A stretch of 64,000 bases of DNA, taken from contig CANJKZ010000174.1 of the NCBI GenBank assembly GCA_947471745.1, positions 4,139,001 through 4,203,000 on the forward strand, written 5' to 3'. Both the position numbers and the translations under genes were made by a program. Each line of letters starts with the position of its first letter. Position 1 is the first letter of the stretch. Source of the stretch: Closterium sp. Naga37s-1 (taxonomy: Eukaryota > Streptophyta > Zygnematophyceae > Desmidiales > Closteriaceae). Below, one piece after another: positions 42,247-53,341 of this stretch. Below the pieces are notes generated by a model. The model ran no database searches. It was not told the origin of the DNA and worked only from the letters and a program-made list of their open reading frames with translations.

Positions 42247-43318
42247 CTATTGGGCTAGTGAGACTGGTACCGGTGCAGCTAGTGGTGTGAGTGTGGTGCA
42301 GTCACGAAAGAAACAACGAGACGCGCCTGAGTCAAGTGTGAAAGTGTGAAGGGGCTCAGCGGAGGTAGCAGACTCGCTAGCACCTGCGACCGAAGACTCA
42401 CTAGCACCTAGTGCTGCAGCAGACTCAATAGCACCTAGAGCAGCAGCAGCGACACCGGCATCACCAGGTACACACGAGTAACACGCACCCTCATCACTAA
42501 TCTCAGTCACATACATAGCATAGATAGCCTTGTTGATCTGAACAAAGTCAAGAGCATACACATCGACTGCCATCCCCTGCAGTTTCAGCCAGTTGGGGAC
42601 AATCGCCTCATTCCCGTACTCATCCACCCAGGCATCCTCAAGACGGCCGAAGTAGCAGTACTCGGTGTGCAGCTTCCCGCAGGGCTGCCCCTTCAGCTTC
42701 CCAGTGCGCTTGACGTACGGGCAGCGACCAGAGCCCCCAGGGGAAACACGCTTGACAACCCACTCACGAATCTGCTGAGGGGTGGGGTTGTCCGGGAGGC
42801 GCGGCAGCTGCTGTACAGGGCCACCAACTTCACGAGCTGATCCGCCACGGCCTCCACCCTTGCCAGCACCACCCCGACCACCTCCACTACCCCCGCCGCC
42901 TCCACCACCCCGTCCGCCTCCACCGCCGCCACCCCCAGAGCCACCCCCACCGCCTCCACTCCCGCCACCTCCACCGCTAGTGCCACCCCCACCCCCCTTG
43001 CCCCCTTTGCCCCTGCTGTTGTTGCGCCTTCCACCGGGAGCAGACGCAGCGCTAACCTCCTCAGCACCAAGGAGGTCGACAGCAGCAGCAGTAGCAACTG
43101 AGGGGAGGAGAGGGGAGGGAGTACACCCTTCAAAGAAGGGGGAGCGGGGAGTGCCACGAGAGGCAGCGACAGTGACTGTGCTCATCTCGGCCTCGAGAAG
43201 GGACTTCTCGAGCGAGTCAAGTGTGATCTCTGTGGGGTCAAGGGCTAGGAACTGGTCCCGGAAAGTGTGAAGGGAGTCGGGGAGGCGAGTGACAAGGAAG
43301 TACAGTGTCATATACAGT

Positions 43319-43353
<35 letters not shown>

Positions 43354-43809
43354 CACAGCGAGGAAGGCCGGCTTGAGAGCGACGCGGCAGCGAGCCTCAC
43401 TAGAGCGGAGGTGGGTAAAGAGGTCAGAGACAGTGTGAAAATCAGCTAGCTCGGGATGGAGGTACGGCAGCATGAGACGGCCTAGGGCAGCATTAGCTGG
43501 GGAGGAGTAGCGAGCTACTACAGAGTCATAGAGGGCCTTGGCTATTTTCTGCTGGCTAAAGTGCGCACGCTTAGCTACGGGCAGATGGTTGCGGACAGTA
43601 AGGCAGGCAGTGGCGTCACGCATGAGCCACTTCGAATGATCCTCTACCGCTGTAGCAGCTGGAGCTAGGAGGGTTCCTTCGGTATGCACGAACAATGAAA
43701 TTCCGTCTCTAGCCTCGCTCTGCAGGTATAGCTGGAGATCATCGAGCCAAACATCAAAGCTAATCGCACGACCCTCAGCGTCAAACGTAAGAACTGAGAA
43801 GTTAGCCAT
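42247..43809 (-). pseudogene. Copia-D gag and partial protease
   Basis: ATG at 43809 (MANFSVLTFDAEGRAISF). The gag core has HLPVAKRAHFSQQKIAKALY and TLYFLVTRLPDSLHTF, interrupted by an 11-Pro run encoded by a 33-nt homopolymer (43319-43351). A Gly-rich linker (42830-43020) is followed by the Cys/His motif CPYVKRT...PCGKLHTEYC (about 42720-42660) and protease FTLDSGASRCFFRDC, ending at a TAG (42249-42247). The frame is otherwise open, so gag might still be translatable. Confidence 0.88.
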
Positions 43810-45061
43810 AGGTGCAGTAGCCGTAGCAGCAGCAGCAGCAGCAGCAGTAAGAGGAGTTGCAGCAGCAGTGGCAGTAGGGAGCAGCAGCAACAAGTAGTAG
43901 CAGCAACAAGGAGCAGCAGCTGTAGTAAGTAGCAGCAGCAACAGCACGTAGGAGAAGGCGCATAGCACCAGCAGCAGCAGCAGCTCGCGGGCTGGGTGCG
44001 TGCAGGCAGCGTGGGCAGCGGCAGTAGCTCAGGCGCAGCAGCAGGACCACTTGCAGCAGCAGTAGCAGCAGCAGCGCGTTCAGCAGTAGCAATCGCGCTT
44101 GGCAGCAGCAGCAGGTAGCAGCAGCAGCGCATGCAGCAGGAGGGGCTGCGCAGGTGACAGCAGCAGCAGCGCACAGGCTGCTGGCGGGCAATGTGCTAGG
44201 CAGGGCAGCGCGATTGCGGGTGGGGCAGGCAGCAGCAGCAGCGCTCAATAGCAGTAGCAGCTCTGAGCAGCAGTGCTAGCAGCAGCAGAGCATGCAACAG
44301 TAGAAGCAGCACGCGAAGCAGCAGCAGCAGCGCTTAGCAGAAGCAGCAACGCTTAGCAACATCAGCAGTGCATGCAGCAGTAGAAGGTGCAGAAGTGACA
44401 ACAGCAGCAGCACCTTAGGCGCAACAGCAGGAACACTTGCAGCAGCAGCGAGTTCAGCAGCAGCAGCCGCGCTCAATTGCAGCAGCAACGCATGCAGCAG
44501 TAGCAGGCAGCAGCAAGGGCTGGAGCGGCAGCAGCAGGGGCTGTAGCGGCAGCAGGAGAGGCGGTAGAGGCACTAGCAGGGGCTGTTGCGGCGGCTGGCA
44601 GCAGCGGCTGTAACAGCAGTAGCCTCTACAGCAAGGCAAGGGCGGCAGCAGCAGCTGCGGAGTGGCAGCGAAGCCAGCGCAAGCAGCAGGGGCAGCGCAC
44701 AAACGGCGCTGGTAAGGAGCAGGCGGCAGCGCAGTAGCGTAGGCAGGGCGCTTGCCGGCGGCGCAGGGCAGCGCGCGGGCAATGCAGGCCACTCGCGCAG
44801 TGTGCAGGCAGAGCGCTGGGCGGGGCGGGGCTAACGCGTGGGGCGGGGCAGCGTTAGCGCGCAAGGCAGACACACGCAAAGCGCGTGCGGGGCAGGGTGG
44901 TCGTGCGTGGGTAGGGTAGCGCGCGGGGCAGGGCGATTCTAGCGGGTAGGCTAGGGGCACGTCACGGGCAGAAAACGATCGCTCCCTAGGGGCACACGAC
45001 GGGTTGGAAGGAACTAACGGTGGGCCCTTATTTTTTTCGGTCCTAGGCTGGGAACGTCCTA
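43810..45061 (-). repeat. Copia-D leader with GCA/CAG-type repeats
   Basis: Between the primer-binding site and gag lies about 1.2 kb, much of it agcagcagcagtagcag repeats (43.82-44.65 kb), then a GC-rich part with gcgcgcggggcaggg. It shares ggtgggccctta with the leaders of the other elements. Leu/Cys/Ala frames here are repeat artefacts. Confidence 0.85.
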
Positions 45062-45073
45062 GCTCTGATACCA
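45062..45073 (-). other. Copia-D primer-binding site
   Basis: On the minus strand TGGTATCAGAGC follows the LTR directly, a perfect match to the usual initiator Met tRNA site of plant copia elements. Confidence 0.9.
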
Positions 45074-45240
45074 TGTTGAAATACTAAGGAAGAAGTGATT
45101 GTTAGAATATGGAACGAATGAATGAAACAGAGAAGAGGGGTTTCAGTAGCAGGCAGTTGAGTACATATAGCAACCCTAAATTGGGCTGTACTCGCTATAG
45201 AGTACCCCACTGCAAGCTAGACAAATATGACATTCTGACA
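45074..45240 (-). repeat. Shared short LTR (Copia-D 5' LTR and TRIM-like 3' LTR)
   Basis: 167 bp with TG...CA ends. It differs from the 46242 copy mainly by an extra stretch of about 26 bp (aaatactaaggaagaagtga) near its primer-binding-site end. Body motifs caaccctaaattgggctgta and ctcgctatagagtacccc are identical in both. Confidence 0.88.
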
Positions 45241-46241
45241 CACCCCCATAGCCAAAGTGGGGTGTAATCAGCACAATAAGCAAGCAAAGCAATAGTTCAC
45301 AATGATAAGCAAAGCTAGAGGCAGTCACAGACGGTAAGTGAGGAGGAGGAGGGACTGTGAGAGGAGTGGAGATTGGAGGCGACGGGTGAAGCCGCAGATA
45401 CACGGGCAACAGGAGCGGCGCGCACTGTGGCTACCGGAGATTGTAGCCTCCGGACTACTGGAGTAACTGGCTCCGCGGCTAACTCTGAGCGGCAGGAGCA
45501 ACGGACCCACGGGCGACTGGCGCAGCAGGCTCGCTGGGCTACCGGAGATTGTAGCGTCCGGACTACTGGCGCTGCTGGCGACACGACGGCTGCCTCCGCC
45601 CAACCTCTCCCTAACTGTCCCAAAACTCCCGTTCACACCTCCTGCTGCACCCCTAGCTTCACTCCCACAACACCCCCTAGCGCGACTCCCTCGGCTCCCA
45701 CACACCCACCCCCCTTAGCGGCAGCTGCAGCAGTGGGAGAGGGAGGAGGAGGAGGAGCAGGGGAGGCCACACACACCCATCACCCCCATACTCGCCACCC
45801 CCAAACCCTAACACACGCAGCACGGGGCGGGAGCGGTAGGGGCGACTCGCGGGCCGCAGGGACGGCGAAGGCAGGGCCGCGACGAGCGGCGACGGGCCAG
45901 CGACGGGCGGCAACGGGCCGGGACGGGCCGGGACGGGCCTGCGACGGGCGGTGGGAGGGGTGACTCGTGGGCCCCCCGGGGCGCCGCGACGGGCGACGAA
46001 ATCGCCACACGCCTCGGGGCGCGCGACGGGCAGGGCACCGTCGCGCGCCACGGGGTGCACGGCGGGCAGGGCAGGGCGTCGCGCGGCGCGCGATGGGCAG
46101 AAAACCGCCGCGCGCCATGAGCACGCGGCAGGCAGAAAAACGTCGCGCTCCCGAGGCGCGCGATAGGCAGGACAACAGCGGAAGCTAACGGTGGGCCCAT
46201 GCACAGGATCGACCCGGGAGGGTCGACCTGCTCTGATTCCA

Positions 46242-46382
46242 TGTTAGAATATGGAACAAATGAATGAAACAGAGAAGGGGGGTTTCACTAGCAGACAGTT
46301 GAGTACATATAGCAACCCTAAATTGGGCTGTACTCGCTATAGAGTACCCCACTGCAGGCTAGACATATATGACATTCTGACA
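46242..46382 (-). repeat. TRIM-like 5' LTR (141 bp)
   Basis: tgttagaatatgg...gacattctgaca, nearly identical to the matching part of 45074-45240. Confidence 0.88.
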
Positions 46383-46501
46383 GTGATGGATTAGGTTGAG
46401 GGAGGGGGTACAAGCAAAGTATCGAGATGGTTTCTATACCCCCTAAAGATAGCCCCAATGTAGCCTAGAGAAATGTAAATAGAAACATATATGTTTTGAC
46501 A
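46383..46501 (-). repeat. Possible third short-LTR remnant
   Basis: On the minus strand this starts TGTCAAAACATATATG, close to the Copia-C LTR start (TGTCAAACATATGTG), and contains GGGGCTATCTTTAGGGGGTA. It lies between the TRIM-like element and the resumed Copia-A LTR. A fragment of another short-LTR element is the best guess. Confidence 0.4.
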
Positions 46502-46618
46502 GTTCTCACATACCAGTGCAAGGTGGTTCAATCAGTTCATTAAGACGCTTCCGCTAATACATCGTTACTCTGAGTCTTAGTCTTGAAAACGATCCTAAGG
46601 GCTTTTCTCAGCCCAACA
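46502..46618 (+). repeat. Copia-A 5' LTR, second part
   Basis: Matches 59566-59682 with two differences seen (gttctcacataccagtgcaa to cagcccaaca). Its end is fixed by the primer-binding site tggtatgagaga at 46619-46630, close to TGGTATCAGAGC. Confidence 0.95.
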
Positions 46619-46679
46619 TGGTATGAGAGATAGCAAGACAAAAGACAACACTGTTCAAACTCCTACAACAACAGAAGGC

Positions 46680-47960
46680 ATGGCTACGCAGAAAGAAAGA
46701 AGCTCGTCTACTGGATCTCCCGGCAACACTCCTACTCCACCTACAGCCTCTGGACTACAGACAGAGAGAGGCACAACCCAAGGACCAGCTGCTGAGTCTA
46801 CTAATCAAGCAACCGGCTTCGACCCAAGCATGATGGAGAAGTTCTTCTCCTTCATGTCGTTCTACGAGCAACATCAACAAGCGGCACCTGCGCAGTCAAA
46901 CAACAGCGACAACAACAACGAAGTCACTCCCATGAGCCTTGACGGTTCATCCTTTGCGCGTGGAAACCAGCAGCCTACCTTCGCACCGTACAAGCCTCAA
47001 CACGGCTCCGTCAGCTTCATGCCGAATCAGCTCCAACCTGGACAAGAAACAAAGACGCTGGACGCACTTCAACTGCAGTCACAGTTTGCACACGTTATGA
47101 AACTCCAAACGACAACACCATTCGACGGCAAGGATTTCTATGCCTGGTCCTTTGAGTTCGAGCTGATGATGGAAGGCGCTCAAATCCTTGGCTTCTTCGA
47201 CGGTTCCCTGCCATATCCAACACACGGGACGCAGTACGACAAGCAGCAATAACTAATGGCGTACACCATACTCTTGCAAAGCATAATGCCAAACGAGCAG
47301 CAGAACATCCAGTCTTATCGCGGATACGGTAAATCCTCCGAGCTCGCGTACAACCACCTGAAGAACCTGTATCAAGCAACTGACAGCATTAATTAAAGTC
47401 TCATGGCGCAATTGACAACGGTCCAAATGCAACCCGGAGAAAAGGGAATGGCATATACCAGTCGCTGTCGCGGTCTGCGCGATAGACTCCTTCGATGCGA
47501 CGGATCAATATCCGAAGAAGCGTTCGTCACTGTCGTTATCACAGGTCTTGGTCCTTAGTGGCACTCCACTCGAGCCATTCGTCGAGCCCACGAAAGAATC
47601 TCCGAAGCAAATCTCTGCGCCGAAATTCACGCCGAGCAACAAGACATGGACATGTACGAAGAACGTCATAAGAAAAGGGCATCAGCACCAGAGTTCGCCT
47701 TTCACACCCAGCGGCGCTACAACAACAACAACCGACAGAACGAGCATCACGGGCGAAGACACGTACCGCCATTCTGCCACCTTTGTCAAACGTCTGGCCA
47801 CTCCCATATTCACTGCCCGAATCAGCAGCAATCGACACCACCACCACGTCAGCTTCGACCTTCAAGTAGCCAAGTGGCTTCCACACAGCAGCATCCTTCC
47901 AACCAGGCGCCACCTTCAACGACAACACGACCTGCACGAGGAACAAGAAATATCATAAGT
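46680..47960 (+). pseudogene. Copia-A gag (degenerate)
   Basis: ATG at 46680 (MATQKERSSSTGSPG). The gag core includes TTTPFDGKDFYAWSFEFELMM and AYNHLKNLYQATDS. It has stops at 47250, 47394 and 47557 and at least one frame change. A classical CCHC zinc knuckle C-HL-C-QTSG-H-SHIH-C is at about 47776-47820. The family is clear but the protein cannot be made intact. Confidence 0.88.
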
Positions 47961-48089
47961 TGCATGACAAGAACGGATTCCTGCATCACCGGTTCACCAC
48001 CGACCTACTCACCAGAATAACTGCTCAACAAAAACACGCCTCGTCGCGAATCAATAGAACCAAATCCGACGTATGCATCCATCGCACAG

Positions 48090-49470
48090 AGCGAACCGTC
48101 CGGTCAAGATACTTGGTTCTTGGACAGCTGCTGCGGACAACACATGTACTCGTCAAATCGCTTTGTTCAACGGGAACAACACCTCAACCGGGAAGTCGTG
48201 ATCACCGTCGCCAACAACCAGAACCTGCGCACACAACGACAAGGATTAGTTCAACTTCAGTCCCGCGAGACTAACGTCGTTTTACATATGTCGAAGGTTT
48301 TGATTGCTGAAGGACTGGGCTACAACTTAATCACCGTCAGCCAGCTCATGGCAAAAGGGATTCATCTTGAAGCCGACAGCACCACTCAGGAATTCAAACT
48401 GTACAACGGGAGGGGCGGACTTTACATCGAGAAAGCGGTCCTGAAGAACGTCTTCGTTCTTGATTTTGTTCCAGATCAAGGGACGCGATCGTCAACTTCA
48501 TTACTTGGTCGCACCCACCAGATCTCGACCCGGACTTCAGCCCGGGAGGTTTCTGGTACTTGCACACCATACCTGAAGCAGAACGAACAAGAGCGTTAGC
48601 AGCGATCCAAGAGACAACAGCAGCAGAGACAACAGCAGCAGCATCAACATCGGCAGCAGCAGAGACAACAGCAGCAGCAACGATATTGACAGAAGCAGAA
48701 ACAACAACAATAGCACCAGCACCAATCGCCAGCTCTTCATCAGCACCAACTCCCGTCACCTACACCACACCGACTGCCGCCCAACAGCTGACTCCCGCTC
48801 TAGGCGACGTCCATAGAAGCGCCAACATGACTGCAGGTTTCTACTCCAACTCCGAGCTGTACAGACGTTCACCTGGACATCGCGCCAACGAATCACTATG
48901 GCATCAAAGGTTAGGACATCCACGCAACACGACACTGAACAACACGATAAGAGCAGGAGTGCTCGATAAAGACTCACTACTTTTACCCGACTGAAAAGAA
49001 CTCCAACGAGTTCGCACAACCTGCTTCACCTGCCCCAAAGCCGATTTACCCCATCAGCCGTTCGTCTCTCACCACAACCCAAGCGCGCCAGCATACGCAC
49101 CACTAGAGAAGGTCTACAGCAACATACTATACACCCGCGAAAGCGGACTAGGAGCATACAACTACGTAATCATGTTCATTGACGCCGCCACCAGATACGT
49201 CTCGCACCTCAATCTTCCGAGTCACGACATGGCCGTCGAAGGCTTCGTCGCTTGGCTCCCAGTAGCAGAAAGGGAATCAGGAGTGAAGCTGAAAAGCTTT
49301 CAGTCGGACGGAGGAGGAGAATATCAGTCACAGCGGTTCAAGCAATACCAGGCGGAGAGAGGCATCAAGCAACTCATCTCTCTTCCCTACGCTCATCAAC
49401 AACAAGGCGTGGCAGAAAGGATGAACAGGACCCTCCATAACACCATGCGCAAGCTGCTACGTGGCATGCG
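48090..49470 (+). pseudogene. Copia-A protease and integrase N-terminal part
   Basis: Protease remnant at about 48110 (WFLDSCCGQHM): the usual D-S/T-G active-site Gly is Cys here. Then VLIAEGLGYNLITVSQLM, the pre-integrase Zn motif (WHQRLGHPRN...CFTCPKA, interrupted by TGA at 48992) and the integrase core (FIDAATRYV, QSDGGGEYQSQRF, QGVAERMNRTLHNTMRKLL). The frame breaks off at 49470, where Copia-B is inserted, and resumes at 56908. Confidence 0.88.
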
Positions 49471-49602
49471 TGTCAGAAGAATGAACGAGAATGAATGAAC
49501 TATGAAAGAGTTGGGTACAAGTACTAACCCTAATTGGGTTGTACCCCTTATGGGCTACTCCACTATAGCCTACACAACTATAAGCACTATAACATTCTGA
49601 CA
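49471..49602 (-). repeat. Copia-B 3' LTR (132 bp)
   Basis: tgtcagaagaatgaacgaga...aacattctgaca. On the minus strand it is preceded by the purine tract TATGGGGGTG (49612-49603). Confidence 0.95.
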
Positions 49603-49829
49603 CACCCCCATAGGCAAAGTGGGGGTGAACAAGTGGTCACAAGACCAGTCAAGAAAAGCAAAGCAAGCTCAGGGTGGATCACAAAGTCACCACACAGTCT
49701 GAGCACAAGCAAAGGGCCGTAAGGCCAGTTCACATGCAGTGTTATATAAAAGAGAAAAAACAATACAGTGATCATACCCTAGCAAGTGTCAGCATGCAGG
49801 TACATATATAGATCACAGTACAAGGAAAG

Positions 49830-51060
49830 TCAAGCAATGAGCAAGTGAGGCAAAGTAGGCACAAGGCCTAACACAGTAGAGAAGCGCTGATGATCACCAG
49901 GCGGAAGTGCCTTGGTGAATATATCAGCAGTGTTGGCCCTAGTGTCCACGTACGCAAGACGAAGCTAGCCATGCTGCTGCAACTCTCGAGCAAGGAAGTA
50001 TCGCAGAGCGATGTGCTTCGTTCTGTGCTCCAGTCTGTGCTCCTGACACAAGGCAAACATGGCATTGCTGTCTACGTACAGAACTGGAGGCGAACGACGC
50101 TGCTCTCCCAAGTCAGTCAGCAGGTAGGTGAGCCAGCGTAGCTCCTGTGCAGCCATGGCCCCTGCGTAGATCTCAGCCTCACAACTGGAGCTAAGAACCG
50201 AAGATGAGCGGGTAGACCGCCAGGAAACAGAGCCGGAACCGAGGCTGAAGGTGTAACCCTGTGACGACCGCTACGTAGCTGAGTCGTCAACCCAAGAAGC
50301 GTCTGCATGACCAGTGAGGACAACTGGACCCCGTCCTCCAAGCACGAGCCCCATGCCCGACGTACTGCACAAGTAACGCAGTACCCTCTTCGCAGCATCC
50401 CAGTGCACCTTTTGGTGCCTACCGGGAGCCACGTAGCGAGGCAGAAGGCTGAGAGGGTACGCGAGGTCAGGTCGAGTGCACATCGTCAAGTACATGAGGC
50501 AACCCACAAGCTCTGGGTACGGACCACTCGGCTCTACGGACTTGTCTGAAGGTGGAGCTGAGAGCGAGTGGCTGGTAGACAGAGGAGTGGGCTGTGGCGA
50601 GGAGAACTGGAAGCCGAAGCGCTGAAGGACCTGGTGCACCATGTGTGACTGAGTCAGTGTGATGGTGCGCCGTGCTCTGTCCCGGGTGATCTGCAAGCCA
50701 AGATAGCTGCGCAGTTCACCCAGGTCAGTGCAGGTGTGTCTCTTCTGCAGCTCCGACTTTCACAAGGGTCAGTGCCTCAGTGTCAGCAGTGGCAAAGACG
50801 AGGCCGTCAACGTACACGAGGACGTAGAACAGCGGCAGCGACGTGTCAGTGCGTAGAAACAGCGACGGGTCAGCAGTAGAAGGAGTTAACCCCAGAGCCG
50901 CAAGTGTAGTCCTCAGTGTGTCGTGCCACTCTCGAGGCGCCTGGCGGAGACCGTAGACTGGCCGGCGGAGGCTCCATTGGGTACCGGCAGGAAACGACCC
51001 AGTGAAGCCAGGTGGGCGGCGCAGCCAGATCTCCTCGTGCAGGCTGCCCTGCAAAAAGTT
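49830..51060 (-). pseudogene. Copia-B reverse transcriptase C-terminal half and RNase H
   Basis: RT block EEIWLRRPPGF, RRPVYGLRQAPREWHDTL, then the catalytic motif read as YVDG instead of YVDD (Gly codon at 50805-50803). Then YLGL-type thumb, PELVGCLMYLTMCTRPDLAYPL (about 50520-50450) and RNase H pieces HADASWVDDSAT, MAAQELRWLTYLL, LYVDSNAMFALC, RTKHIALRYFLARE and ANTADIFTKALPPGDH. Frame changes occur near 50.70 and 50.27 kb and a TAG near 49.96 kb. Confidence 0.9.
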
Positions 51061-53340
51061 GTACTGAAGTCCAGAGAGTGCAACTCATAGTCACGCTGAG
51101 CAGCGACGTGCGGCAACACCCGAAGAGTAGTCATCTTCGGGGTGGGAGAGAAGGTCTGAAAGTGGTCGACCCCCTGTCGCTGACTGAAGCCTCGAGCAAC
51201 GTAACGCGCCTTGAAGGTAGGCGGAGAACCCGGCGGCCGCTTCACCCTGAAAATCCACATGCCATCGACTATGTTCGCCCCAGGTGGGGGAACCTCGTTG
51301 TCGTAGGTGCCTGTGGACTTCCAGGATGCCATCTCGGCATCCATGGCTGCCTGCCACTGAGAGGAGTAAGGACGCGTAATCGCCTCTGCGTAAGAGCGCA
51401 GGGTCGGGATGTCTGGTGCATCCGGGTCTCCCTCTGTGGCAAGCAGCATGGAAGCGAAACGAGGTACAGCAACTGCAAGACACTCAAAGTCCTCCTGCCT
51501 GTCCTCAAGGACGTCCGTGCCAAGAGCACACTCACCCCCGACGGACGGAGGACTAGCAGACTCAGACTCAGCAACAAGATCAGTGGCGTAGTCTAGACGG
51601 CAGGCAGCAGTAAAGTCAAGGAGCTCAGCAACGAGGGCAGACGCAGCAGCAGACTCAAAAGAAGGGTCAGTGACAGCAGTGGCGAGGAGACGAGAGACAG
51701 TAGGACTGGCAGCACGAGCGCGGTCGGACTCAGGGTCAGGGACCTCACGAAGAGAGGACTCTGGAGGAGCAGGCAGAGGAACACGCAGTGAAACAGAGGA
51801 AGGACGGAGTGCCATAGCGTGCGTGCCAGGGACAGGAGAAGGACGCGAACGAGGAACGCGACGAGCAGTGCGAATAGGGGAGGCAGGACGAGACGTAGGC
51901 TCACGGCGCTCTGTAAGACTGCCGGACTGCTCAGTGTAAGGAGAAGGAGCAGGCAGTGGGGAGGCTGACTGTAACGGCAGCAGCGACTGGTCAGGCGGTG
52001 GACACAGGAGGGGAGGAGTAAGGCTAGTAGAAGACGGGACACCAAGAACCTGCTGAAGAAGGGGGACGAAGTACGGTCGTGGCCGCACAGTGCCTCCTGC
52101 AGCTCCAGCGCCTCCCGCGCCAGTGCCTCCAACTTCAGCTTCTCCAGCTCCAGCGCTTCCAGCGCCAGTGCCACCAGCTCCAGGTCCTCCACCTCCAGCG
52201 CCACCAGCGCCAGAGCCTCCAGCTCCAGCAGCTCCAGGCTCCGTAGGGTCTCCAGCTCCTCCAGCTCTAGCAGCTCCAAGCTCCGTAGGGTCTCCAGCTC
52301 CAGCGCCCCCAACACCACCAGTCCCGGCAGCTCCAGTACCCCTGGTACGAGCACCTCCAGGACCAGCAGCCGCACTACCTCCAGTACCACCAGCTCCAGG
52401 AGTAACTCCAGCACCTCCAGCTTCAGCGTCTCCAGCGCCTCCAGCTCCGGTAGCTCCACGCCGAAGGCGTGCTCCCCGAACAAGCCACTCACGCAGCTGC
52501 TGCGGAGACAGTCTCGGCGAAGCACCAGCAGGACCTCCAGACGAAGCAACACCACGAGGCTCAGCACCCCGAGGCTCCGCACCCTCCGACTCAGCACCCC
52601 CAGGCTCAACACCCTCAGGCTCAGCAACCCCAGGCTCAACACCCGCAGGCTCAGCACCCCCAGGCTTCTCACCCCCAGGCTCAGCATCCCCAGACTCAGC
52701 ACCCTCAGACTCCGCACCCCCCAGCTCTGCACCCCCAGACGCAACACCCCCAGACGCAACACCTGAGCCGAAAGCTACCTCAACAGGCGCAGTACCAGGG
52801 AGAGGGTCTACCTGAGACACACCTGAGGGAGCAGGAACCTAGGGGGGGAGGGGGTTACCGGAGGGGGACCTCGAGCAAGGAAGAGCGACGGGGGTGGGGG
52901 AGGGGCAGAGCGGTAGGGGAAGAGATGGTAAAAGGGAACCGACTCGTCAAACGTGACGTCCTGAGAGGGAAAGACACAGCGCGAGGTGGGGTGGTAAAAC
53001 TGCCAGCCATGCGCGTCAGGGGAAAAGCCAAGGAAGACGCAGGGAATAGCGCGGGCGGAGAGCTTGTCCGCGGACGTATCGCGAACAAAGGCATGAGAAC
53101 CCCAGACCCGGAACACCGACGCATCGCCAACCTTCCCCGTCCAACGCAGTGTGGGCGAGGTCTCCGGGAAGGAGACACGGGGCCAGAGGTTGAGCTGATG
53201 CGCAGCGTACCGGACCGTAAACGGCCACAGAAAATGGGGAGCAGCCGCATGGATCATGGAGGTACAAGCGACCTCCATGACTAAGCCAATGCGGCGCTCA
53301 GCAATCCCATTTTGCCGAGGGGAGTCCGGAAGCGTGAATG
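50913..53340 (-). pseudogene. Copia-B integrase C-terminal part, linker and RT N-terminal half
   Basis: From about 53330: RQNGIAERRIGLVMEVA, HFLWPFTVRYAAHQLNLWPR and VTFDESVPFYHLFPY to 52.85 kb, then a frame change. A Gly/Ala/Glu-rich, acidic linker (52.80-52.08 kb, repeated GAEPGGAE and GAGGAG) and Pro/Ser-rich part follow. RT begins with EMASWKSTGTYD, VDGMWIFRVKRPPG, KARYVARGFSQRQGVDHFQTFSP and LHSLDFSTTF (51.35-51.06 kb) before another frame change. Confidence 0.9.
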
Positions 53341-53341
53341 A

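Larger units (their letters stand above)
40944..45240 (-). mobile_element. Copia-D: minus-strand Ty1/copia 5' part (LTR-gag-PR-IN)
   Basis: Read on the minus strand: LTR 45240-45074, primer-binding site 45073-45062, repeat-rich leader, gag from 43809, remnant protease, then integrase fragments ending at the poly-G. It is related to Copia-C and Copia-B (same gag and integrase motifs) and, like Copia-C, lacks RT, RNase H and a 3' LTR of its own. Confidence 0.88.
45074..46382 (-). mobile_element. Short non-autonomous LTR element (TRIM/LARD-like), 1.3 kb
   Basis: Two related LTRs, 46242-46382 (5' on the minus strand) and 45074-45240 (3', shared with Copia-D), flank about 1 kb without gag or pol. 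A primer-binding site (TGGAATCAGAGC, 46241-46230) follows the 5' LTR and a TATGGGGGTG purine tract (45250-45241) precedes the 3' LTR. The interior contains gacgggcgg-type repeats (45.83-46.15 kb) and a roughly 110-bp duplication (ctaccggagattgtagc at about 45439 and 45539). No flanking target duplication was found, as expected if it arose by LTR-LTR recombination with Copia-D. Confidence 0.75.

Noticed and set aside
43810-45074. Leu/Cys/Ala-rich frames upstream of Copia-D gag
   Set aside because: Translation of CAG-type leader repeats.
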